From Oceanospirillum sp048268485 (GTDB taxonomy: Bacteria; Pseudomonadota; Gammaproteobacteria; Pseudomonadales; Halomonadaceae): 64,000 bases of DNA. This document shows, piece after piece, positions 34,659 to 41,702 of the stretch. The DNA lies in assembly GCA_048268485.1 (NCBI GenBank), contig JBLWVL010000006.1, forward strand, positions 67,442 to 131,441, written 5' to 3'. The first letter of the stretch is position 1, and the number at the start of each line of letters is the position of its first letter. The translations under genes and the position numbers were made by a program. The notes under the pieces were generated by a model. The model was not told where the DNA came from and did no database searches. It saw nothing but the letters and a program-made list of their open reading frames with translations.

Positions 34659-36326
34659 CTAAGCTTTTGCTTTTTTATCATCACTGCCTGCTTCAATACG
34701 CTTAGTAATCACATATTGCTGAGCAATAGACAGTACGTTATTCACAACCCAGTACAGTACCAAGCCTGCCGGGAACCACAGGAAGAATACTGTAAAGACA
34801 ACAGGTAGTGCCTTCATCAACTTCGCCTGCATTGGGTCAGGAGGTGTCGGGTTCAGCAGTTGCTGAATAAACATGGATGCGCCCATAATAATCGGCAATA
34901 CGAAGTACGGATCTTTTACTGACAAGTCTTCAATCCAAAGCATAAACGGCGCATGACGCAGTTCTACACTTTCCATTAGCATCCAGTACAGTGCGATAAA
35001 TACCGGCATCTGAATCAGAATCGGCAGGCAACCACCAATGGGATTGATCTTCTCTTTCTTGTACAGCTCCATCATCGCCTGAGACATCTTCTGACGATCT
35101 TCGCCGTACTTTTCTTTCATCCGTTGCAGTTCCGGGCCGACGCGACGCATATTCGCCATGGAACGGTATGCCGATGCAGACAGATGGAAGAATGCCGCTT
35201 TAATCATTACTGTCAGAATAATAATTGACCAGCCCCAGTTACCCAGGAAACCATGCAGCAGATTGAGCATCCAGAACAAAGGTTGTGCAATAAACCAGAG
35301 CCAACCGAAATCGACTGTCAGCTCCAGGTTTGGCGCTGCTGATTCCAGCTGTTCCTGAACTTTAGGGCCAACATATAAGTTACTGCCCAAAGTAGCCTGC
35401 TCACCAGGTTGCAGAACCGTTTCAGGGCTGGAGAAGCCTACGATATTATCGCCCCGGGATGTACTACGGGTGCTGTACTCCTGCTTGATATTCTGATCAG
35501 GAATCCAGGCACTGACAAAATAATGTTGGATCATCGCAACCCAACCGCCTACAGACTCACGCTTAACGTCGGCTTCCTGAATATCTTCAAAGGTGATTTT
35601 TTCGTATTTCTCGTTAGCTGTAGAAATAGCAGCTCCCAGATAAGAGACCATGCCCATGCCTTCAGCCTGAGTCGGATCTGGTGAGTTATCACGCTTTAAT
35701 TGAGCAAAGTAATAACCGGACCAGGTTTCACTACTGGTATTATTAACAAGGTACTCAACACGAATATTGTAACTATCCCGATCCAGAGTAAAACGCTTGG
35801 TGATTTGCACGCCGGTACTCTGAACAAAATTCAGATCAACCTGAAGGCTGTTTTCACCTTCCGTCAGCTCATATCTGGTTTTTTCTGCGCTGAACAGAGG
35901 GCGACCACCACGGGAAGCATCCGGGCCGTTGACACCAGCCAGACCACTTTGCGCAACATAAGTACGGATTTTACTACGTTCCAGCAAAACGAAAGGAGTA
36001 TCCGAAGTACTCACCTGAGCCAAATGCTCCGGTAGCGCTGCATATACGATATCACCACCCTTTGGATCAATGCGAAGATCCAGTACATTGGTGCGTACCT
36101 CAATCAGAGAAGTACTGGCTTCTGTCGTATTAGGCAGGTCGCCACGGGTCGAATTCTGGGGGATATCCTCCTGGGCCAGATCATTCACTGATGATGATGC
36201 AGATGGAAGTGTATTCTGTACCACAGGCGCTTGAGCTTGTGGGCCATAATCTTTATTCCACTGAACCACCATCAGATAAGATACCAGGGCCAGGGATATG
36301 ATCAAAAATAAACGTTTCACGTCCAT
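34659..36326 (-). CDS. yidC: Membrane protein insertase YidC
   Basis: Inserts inner-membrane proteins, including ATP synthase a and c subunits, alone or with Sec. 555 residues from ATG at 36326 (MDVKRLFLIISLALVSYLMV, first membrane helix). The frame is open for 56 more codons upstream but that part has no YidC homology. A large periplasmic domain (about 50-340) is followed by five helices with FLGNWGWSIIILTVMIKAAF, GGCLPILIQMPVFIALYWML and FFLWFPAGLVLYWVVNN. It lies 112 bp after rnpA. yidD, often found in this gap, is absent. Confidence 0.96.
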   Translation of the reverse strand: MDVKRLFLIISLALVSYLMVVQWNKDYGPQAQAPVVQNTLPSASSSVNDLAQEDIPQNSTRGDLPNTTEASTSLIEVRTNVLDLRIDPKGGDIVYAALPEHLAQVSTSDTPFVLLERSKIRTYVAQSGLAGVNGPDASRGGRPLFSAEKTRYELTEGENSLQVDLNFVQSTGVQITKRFTLDRDSYNIRVEYLVNNTSSETWSGYYFAQLKRDNSPDPTQAEGMGMVSYLGAAISTANEKYEKITFEDIQEADVKRESVGGWVAMIQHYFVSAWIPDQNIKQEYSTRSTSRGDNIVGFSSPETVLQPGEQATLGSNLYVGPKVQEQLESAAPNLELTVDFGWLWFIAQPLFWMLNLLHGFLGNWGWSIIILTVMIKAAFFHLSASAYRSMANMRRVGPELQRMKEKYGEDRQKMSQAMMELYKKEKINPIGGCLPILIQMPVFIALYWMLMESVELRHAPFMLWIEDLSVKDPYFVLPIIMGASMFIQQLLNPTPPDPMQAKLMKALPVVFTVFFLWFPAGLVLYWVVNNVLSIAQQYVITKRIEAGSDDKKAKA

Positions 36327-36438
36327 GGGTATGCTCTTACCGGATTCGTGTTGAAAAAAATGAAATGCTATTTTGAGTGTGACGCTGCTCTCTGGCAAGC
36401 GATACCGGGGATAAATCTTTGAAATAGCATCAGGATTG

Positions 36439-36861
36439 TTATTTTTCCGGACGAGGTTTCCGCTTACCACGTGGTTTGTGGCCGGACTTTTCACCGGATA
36501 GCTTCTTGCGATGCAACGTCTCTAGCCGTTTCCAAGCCAAATTAAGCTGGTGAGCATATTCTTCTGAAGAGAGATCATTGAGACCTTTCTGTGTGAGCAA
36601 GACAAGATCCATCGCAGGCATCTGATGCTTATTCAGCCGAAACGATTCACGGGTAAGACGTCTGATCCGATTTCGATCAACTGCTCGACGAAGATTTTTT
36701 TTAGCCAGAATCTGGCCGATGCGAGGGTGGGGCAGAGTATTAGGGCGGGCAAGAATCATAAAACAACGACCAAACACTTTGATCTGGACGTCATCAAATA
36801 CGGAGCGGTAATCCCCGGCTGTCAGAAGTCTGACATCCCGGGGAAACCCGTAACTGGTCAT
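36439..36861 (-). CDS. rnpA: Ribonuclease P protein component RnpA
   Basis: Protein cofactor of RNase P for tRNA 5' maturation. 140 residues, slightly longer than usual through a basic tail (SGHKPRGKRKPRPEK). Family start FPRDVRLLTAGDYRSVFDD and the RNR motif KKNLRRAVDRNRIRRLTRE near residues 53-71. It lies 27 bp after rpmH, the universal pairing. Confidence 0.96.
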   Translation of the reverse strand: MTSYGFPRDVRLLTAGDYRSVFDDVQIKVFGRCFMILARPNTLPHPRIGQILAKKNLRRAVDRNRIRRLTRESFRLNKHQMPAMDLVLLTQKGLNDLSSEEYAHQLNLAWKRLETLHRKKLSGEKSGHKPRGKRKPRPEK

Positions 36862-36888
36862 CGTGCTAATAAATCAGCAAACCAGAAA

Positions 36889-37023
36889 TCAGGCACTCAG
36901 ACGTACGCGGCCTTTGGCACGACGACGAGTGATGATTTTACGACCATTTTTAGTCGCCATACGAGCACGGAATCCGTGGTTACGCTTGCGTTTCAGAACG
37001 CTTGGTTGAAAAGTTCTTTTCAT
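36889..37023 (-). CDS. rpmH: 50S ribosomal protein L34
   Basis: 44 residues, starting MKRTFQPSVLKRKRNHGFRA and ending RAKGRVRLSA, an almost invariant bacterial L34. ATG at 37023 and TGA at 36891-36889. First gene of rpmH-rnpA-yidC-mnmE, with its own promoter and leader hairpin. Confidence 0.98.
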   Translation of the reverse strand: MKRTFQPSVLKRKRNHGFRARMATKNGRKIITRRRAKGRVRLSA

Positions 37024-37054
37024 GACTGTATTCCCACACTTTCACTTTCAAAAT

Positions 37055-37071
37055 GGCGCAGAAAGTGCGCC
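37055..37071 (-). promoter_or_regulatory. Leader hairpin of rpmH
   Basis: Minus-strand GGCGCA-CTTTC-TGCGCC, a perfect 6-bp GC-rich stem about 32 bases before the rpmH ATG and close to the predicted transcript 5' end. It could stabilise or regulate this mRNA. Confidence 0.5.
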
Positions 37072-37092
37072 TAGTCTTTGATCAGGGCGGAG

Positions 37093-37121
37093 ATTCTAGA
37101 GAATAACGCCTGAGACTTCAA
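37093..37121 (-). promoter_or_regulatory. Sigma-70 promoter of rpmH
   Basis: Minus strand TTGAAG (37121-37116), 17-bp spacer, TAGAAT (37098-37093). Good match and spacing; leader about 63 nt. Confidence 0.78.
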
Positions 37122-37144
37122 ATATTTCCTGAAGAAAAAGTGGT

Positions 37145-37647
37145 TGTGCATAACTTTATTCGCCAGGAACTCACCTTAGATGCCTGAATTTTAAGCATTA
37201 AACATCCGCTTTGCATCCTTAAAATCTTCTGCACGGTGGTTAAGAGTTCTCTGCCAGTATTTTTAACTCAGGGGGTTTCCAATGGTTTTTGGTGAAAACT
37301 TCCCGAGGGGTCTAAACAGACCAGTTATCCAAGCTGTAAACAGAATCAATATAGATTTATTAAATAAAGAAAGATAATAGTAGTGATATATATAGAAGGA
37401 AGACTTTTCTGTGGATAAGGCTCTGCGGACCACACTATAGCTGATTTGGACTCTTGTATAACCCGGAAGATAAAAAGCATTATAACTGTCAGCATGCTTG
37501 GAGTGAGCTGTGGATAAAATCATACCTTATGCACATGCAAAATTATGCCCTGTATACTCCCCAGTGCTTAAGCCATCCAGCCAACGCTGTTATCCACAGC
37601 AGCAAAAACAATGAAATTCCCCGATATAATGCTCTGTATGTGGATAA
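37145..37647. other. Chromosomal replication origin (oriC) between rpmH and dnaA
   Basis: Perfect DnaA boxes (TTATCCACA): 37410-37418 (-), 37509-37517 (-), 37590-37598 (+), 37639-37647 (-). TTATGCACA boxes: 37145-37153 (-) and 37527-37535 (+). A weaker TTATCCAAG is at 37325. An AT-rich tract at about 37345-37398 precedes the first strong box and is the likely unwinding element. This is the oriC position in Pseudomonas. Gene orientation reverses here. There are no GATC sites within 37145-37647. Confidence 0.88.
37625..37647 (+). promoter_or_regulatory. Probable dnaA promoter flanked by DnaA boxes
   Basis: Perfect -10 TATAAT (37625-37630) without a good -35. The start would fall near 37637, on the DnaA box at 37639-37647; another box (37590-37598) lies just upstream of the -35 position. 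The arrangement suggests autorepression by DnaA. Confidence 0.55.
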
Positions 37648-37697
37648 CCTAAGCCTTAACCGATAAAATGCTCCTTTGTTTTTCTTGGGGATCGACC

Positions 37698-39212
37698 GTG
37701 TCTTTAGCGCTCTGGCAGAAATGCTTAGGTTACTTACAGGATGAACTGCCTTCACAGCAGTTTAATACCTGGATTCGCCCTCTTCAGGCTGATACTGAAG
37801 GGCAAAGTCTGAAACTGTTAGCACCTAACCGTTTTGTTCTCCAGTGGGTCTCTGATAAATATTTGGCACGGATTTCTGAGCTGTTAAATGAGCTGAGTAA
37901 TGATCAGCCGCCGCAGCTTATTCTGGAGATTGGCAGCAAACGAACGGTTTCTGCCCCTGAGGCAACGACACGACCCGTAACGCCTCCTGGTGTGATTGTC
38001 CGGACGTCCCCGCCGCGGCCTCATTTTGTACAGGAGCCCGAGACCTCAGCAGACACATCAGCCAAATTGACTTCTGTTTCGTCAACTTCCGGTACCTCCG
38101 GTAGTAGAAGTGGAAGCCCATCTACACATAGCTCAGGTAACTCTTCAGTTAAACCTGAGCGTACGGTGCAGGTTGATGGCGCCTTGAAACATCAGAGTGC
38201 TCTGAACCCCAATCACACTTTTGAAACCTTTGTCGAAGGTAAATCCAATCAGCTGGCCCGTGCAGCATCCCGCCAGGTTGCTGAAAACCCTGGTGGTGCT
38301 TATAACCCGTTGTTTCTGTATGGCGGGGTAGGCTTAGGTAAAACGCACCTTATGCACGCTGTGGGAAACTTTCTGGTACAGCAAAACCCCAATGCTAAGG
38401 TGATGTATCTTCACTCTGAACGTTTTGTAGCGGATATGGTGAAAGCGCTTCAGCTGAATGCGATCAATGACTTTAAACGTCTCTATCGCAGTGTGGATGC
38501 CCTGCTGATCGATGATATTCAGTTTTTTGCCGGTAAAGAACGCTCGCAGGAAGAGTTTTTCCATACATTCAATGCGCTGCTGGAAGGTGGGCAGCAGATG
38601 ATTCTGACCAGTGATCGTTTTCCAAAAGAGATCAGTGGGATGGAGGAGCGTTTAAAGTCCCGCTTTGGTTGGGGCTTAACGGTGGCAATTGATCCGCCGG
38701 AGCTGGAAACCCGGGTGGCGATTCTTAAAAAGAAAGCAGATCAGGCGAGAGTTTTATTATCTGATGACGCTGCTTTTTTTATCGCTCAGAAAATTCGCTC
38801 TAATGTGCGGGATCTTGAAGGGGCTCTGAAAAAAGTAATTGCGGATTCTCACTTCAGAGGTCAGCCCATCACCACTGACTTTATCCGGGAGTCTCTGCGC
38901 GATCTGTTTGCGGTTCAGGATAAGCAGGTTGGTATCGATAATATTCAGCGTACTGTGGCGGAATACTACAGCATTAAAGTGCCGGATCTTTTATCGAAAC
39001 GACGAAGCCGCTCGGTTGCCCGGCCACGTCAGGTGGCCATGGCGTTGGCGAAAGAACTGACTAATCACAGTTATCCTGAGATTGGCGACGCTTTTGGCGG
39101 GCGTGACCACACCACCGTTTTACATGCCTGCCGCAAAGTAAAAGAGTTACAGGAAGAGCATGCTGAGATCCGTGAAGACTACAAGAGTCTTTTAAGAGCG
39201 CTGACCAGCTAA
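37698..39212 (+). CDS. dnaA: Chromosomal replication initiator DnaA
   Basis: AAA+ ATPase that binds DnaA boxes and opens oriC. 504 residues from GTG at 37698 (VSLALWQKCLGYLQDELPSQ), chosen for GGGGA seven bases upstream and agreement with relatives; an ATG ten codons earlier is rejected. Domain I covers 1-85, then a Ser/Thr-rich linker (about 120-160). The AAA+ domain has FLYGGVGLGKTHLMHAVG and LLIDDIQFFAGKERSQEEFF. The C-terminal box-reading helix contains HSYPEIGDAFGGRDHTTVLH. Confidence 0.98.
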   Translation: MSLALWQKCLGYLQDELPSQQFNTWIRPLQADTEGQSLKLLAPNRFVLQWVSDKYLARISELLNELSNDQPPQLILEIGSKRTVSAPEATTRPVTPPGVIVRTSPPRPHFVQEPETSADTSAKLTSVSSTSGTSGSRSGSPSTHSSGNSSVKPERTVQVDGALKHQSALNPNHTFETFVEGKSNQLARAASRQVAENPGGAYNPLFLYGGVGLGKTHLMHAVGNFLVQQNPNAKVMYLHSERFVADMVKALQLNAINDFKRLYRSVDALLIDDIQFFAGKERSQEEFFHTFNALLEGGQQMILTSDRFPKEISGMEERLKSRFGWGLTVAIDPPELETRVAILKKKADQARVLLSDDAAFFIAQKIRSNVRDLEGALKKVIADSHFRGQPITTDFIRESLRDLFAVQDKQVGIDNIQRTVAEYYSIKVPDLLSKRRSRSVARPRQVAMALAKELTNHSYPEIGDAFGGRDHTTVLHACRKVKELQEEHAEIREDYKSLLRALTS

Positions 39213-39307
39213 GCTGGGTTTTCCCGGTGTTGAAAGAAAAACAAATTAAGTGTGTCTGAAGTGTTGAGCACTTCAACATCAGTTAAATTTTTATGGAATA
39301 GTCTGTT

Positions 39308-40420
39308 ATGAAATTTACCGTCTCCCGTGAAGCTCTGTTGCGACCGCTTCAGCTGTTGAATGGTGTTGTTGAGCGTCGTCAAACGCTCCCTGTGCTGTCT
39401 AATGTACTGGTTGTTGCCGATCCTCAGGGGTTGTCTCTGACAGGTACGGATCTGGAAGTTGAAATTCTCAGCCACTTGTCTATCGATGGCGCGGTAGAAG
39501 TGCCGGGTGCGACCACGGTTCCTGCAAAGAAGCTTTTTGATATTTGTAAGTCCCTTCCAGATCAGTCTCAGATAGAATTTTCTCTTCAGGATCAAAAGGT
39601 TATCATCCGTTCAGGCCGCAGCCGTTTTTCTCTATCCACGCTTCCGGCAGCGGAATTCCCGAAAGTGGAAGAGAGCCAGCAGGACCTGTCCTTCGAACTG
39701 ACTCAGAAAGAGTTTAAGCGTTTGCTGGATCGTTCTTCCTTTGCTATGGCACAGAATGATGTGCGTTACTACCTGAATGGTCTCTTACTGGAACTGAGCC
39801 CTGGTATGCTTCGTAGTGTTGCTACCGATGGCCACCGTTTGGCCACCTGTTCTTTGCCGATTGATCATGGTGCAACCAGTGTGGTTCGTTCGATTGTTCC
39901 TCACAAAGGTATCGTCGGTCTGGGTCGTTTGTTTGATGATTCAGACACACCAGTACAAGTGGTATTGGGGAGCAATCATATCCGGGTTAAAACCGGTGAC
40001 TATATTTTTACCTCTAAACTGGTGGATGGTAAATTCCCGGATTATGAGCGTGTGATTCCCCGAAATGGTAACAAGGTGGTTGTTGCTGATCGTCAGGAGC
40101 TACGCGAAGTTCTTCATCGTGCATCTATTCTTTCTAATGAGAAATACCGTGGTGTTCGGCTTTGTCTGACCGATGGCAACCTGGAAGTCACAGCAAATAA
40201 CCCAACTGAGCAAGAAGAGGCTGAAGAAAACATCAGCGTCAACTATCAGGGTGACTCTCTGGAAATTGGCTTCAATGTGACTTACGTTTTAGATGTTCTG
40301 GATGTACTCAATAATGAGCAGATCAAGATTACGGCTTCAGATGCTAACAGTAGTGCTTTGATTGAAGAGTTCGGCACAGATGATGACTCACTTTATGTTG
40401 TGATGCCCATGCGCCTGTAA
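39308..40420 (+). CDS. dnaN: DNA polymerase III beta sliding clamp
   Basis: Ring-shaped processivity factor. 370 residues, a few more than E. coli (366). Starts MKFTVSREALLRPLQLLNGV; three-fold repeated clamp domains are visible through GVVERRQTLPVLSNVL, RGVRLCLTDGNLEVTANNP and the conserved end SLYVVMPMRL, which forms the partner-binding pocket. It lies 95 bp after dnaA; a terminator follows it. Confidence 0.98.
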   Translation: MKFTVSREALLRPLQLLNGVVERRQTLPVLSNVLVVADPQGLSLTGTDLEVEILSHLSIDGAVEVPGATTVPAKKLFDICKSLPDQSQIEFSLQDQKVIIRSGRSRFSLSTLPAAEFPKVEESQQDLSFELTQKEFKRLLDRSSFAMAQNDVRYYLNGLLLELSPGMLRSVATDGHRLATCSLPIDHGATSVVRSIVPHKGIVGLGRLFDDSDTPVQVVLGSNHIRVKTGDYIFTSKLVDGKFPDYERVIPRNGNKVVVADRQELREVLHRASILSNEKYRGVRLCLTDGNLEVTANNPTEQEEAEENISVNYQGDSLEIGFNVTYVLDVLDVLNNEQIKITASDANSSALIEEFGTDDDSLYVVMPMRL

Positions 40421-40480
40421 AACTTCAGTATGTCTGAATCATGCTGTCATGCAGAATCCATTAGAGAAAACAGCCTGTTT

Positions 40481-40519
40481 AAAGCCTTGCCGATTAAGTG
40501 GTAAGGCTTTATTTATTTT
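40481..40519 (+). terminator. Terminator between dnaN and recF
   Basis: 11-bp stem AAAGCCTTGCC / GGTAAGGCTTT (one G-U pair) with an 8-base loop, followed by ATTTATTTT. It lies 60 bp after dnaN and 30 bp before recF, so dnaA-dnaN and recF-gyrB are at least partly separate units. Confidence 0.85.
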
Positions 40520-40549
40520 CATCGCTGGATTGATCAGAGACCGAAGGAC

Positions 40550-41671
40550 ATGAGTATACGGCGGCTGGATATTGCAGATTTCAGAAATCTGAAAGCGCTA
40601 CGATTACAACCTGCTTCTGGTGTTAATCTGATTATTGGCGAAAATGGTGCAGGTAAAACCTCAATACTTGAAGCGATCTCTATTCTTTCCACCGGACGCT
40701 CTTTCCGTGCAAGTCGTACGTCTGCCATCATTAATTTCGAACAGGATGCTTATACCCTGTTTGCCGAAGTCTTTAATGCTCTTGCTGCTCATCAACAGAT
40801 TGTTCCTATTGGTATTTCACGCAACCGGCAGGGTGAGCAGCAGATCCGAATTGCTGGTCAGCAGGCAAGGACTGCATCTCAGTTAGCCGAATTACTCCCG
40901 GTGCAAACGATCAACTCTGAGTCTTTCCAGTTACTTGAAGGCTCGCCTAAAGTTCGTCGCCAGTTTATTGACTGGGGAGTGTTTCACGTGGAACATGTTT
41001 TTTTCCCGGTATGGCAGGCGGGGCAAAAAGCGCTGAAACAGCGCAATAAGCTGCTGAAATATGGTAAAATGCAGGGCTCTGCGCAGCATGATACATGGGA
41101 TGAGGCGTTGGCTGGGTATGCGGAACAAATCGATCTTTACCGCGCTCGCTACGTTGAGATGTTGATACCTGAGTTTAAGTCGACTCTGTCGGAGTTAGCA
41201 TTCTCGGATGAGGTGTCTCTCAGTTATTACCGGGGGTGGGATAGATCAGCTTCCTGTCTTGATGTACTGCGCCAAAACAGAGAAAAAGACTTGGCACTTG
41301 GCTTCACTCAGTCAGGGCCGCACAGAGCAGATCTTAAAATCAGGGTTAACAAACTACCAGCGGTGGACGTGTTATCCCGTGGACAACAAAAATTAGTGGT
41401 GTGCGCTTTGCTTTTAGCTCAGGGGCGACTGATGCAGAAAATAACCGGAAAACAGAGTATCTATCTGGTTGATGACCTGCCTGCTGAGCTGGACAGTGAA
41501 CACCGAAATTATTTATGCCAGGTGCTGGAAGAGATGCAGTGCCAGGTTTTTATTACCAGTGTGGAGGCGGATGCACTGATCCAATCTTGGTCAGCGTCAA
41601 CGCCAATGACTGTGTTTCACGTGAAACATGGTGAGTTAGATCACACACCCGGGTCCGCTGCCATCAGGTAA
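40550..41671 (+). CDS. recF: Recombination mediator RecF
   Basis: SMC-like ATPase that directs RecA loading at gaps. 373 residues. Walker A IIGENGAGKTSILEAI near residues 27-42, FIDWGVFHVEHVFFPVW near 139, ABC signature LSRGQQKLVVCALLL near 275 and Walker B YLVDDLPAELD. Two parS sites are embedded in the coding sequence (40980-40995 and 41613-41628). Start MSIRRLDIADFRNLKALRLQ, preceded by CGAAGGACATG. gyrB follows after 31 bp. Confidence 0.97.
   Translation: MSIRRLDIADFRNLKALRLQPASGVNLIIGENGAGKTSILEAISILSTGRSFRASRTSAIINFEQDAYTLFAEVFNALAAHQQIVPIGISRNRQGEQQIRIAGQQARTASQLAELLPVQTINSESFQLLEGSPKVRRQFIDWGVFHVEHVFFPVWQAGQKALKQRNKLLKYGKMQGSAQHDTWDEALAGYAEQIDLYRARYVEMLIPEFKSTLSELAFSDEVSLSYYRGWDRSASCLDVLRQNREKDLALGFTQSGPHRADLKIRVNKLPAVDVLSRGQQKLVVCALLLAQGRLMQKITGKQSIYLVDDLPAELDSEHRNYLCQVLEEMQCQVFITSVEADALIQSWSASTPMTVFHVKHGELDHTPGSAAIR
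40980..40995. promoter_or_regulatory. parS site B
   Basis: TGTTTCACGTGGAACA, a 16-bp parS with one asymmetric position. Inside recF, covering the conserved codons Val-Phe-His-Val-Glu-His, about 3.4 kb right of the origin. Confidence 0.88.
41613..41628. promoter_or_regulatory. parS site C
   Basis: TGTTTCACGTGAAACA, a perfect palindromic parS identical to the universal bacterial consensus. Located at the 3' end of recF, reading Val-Phe-His-Val-Lys-His. Confidence 0.93.
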
Positions 41672-41702
41672 GCTGAACCGGCTGTAAACACAGGAACAGG
41701 AT

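Noticed and set aside
36327..36494. 56-codon in-frame extension before yidC as a decayed yidD
   Set aside because: The translated extension shows none of the YidD cysteine/proline signature and no ribosome site; it is simply open sequence overlapping the end of rnpA.
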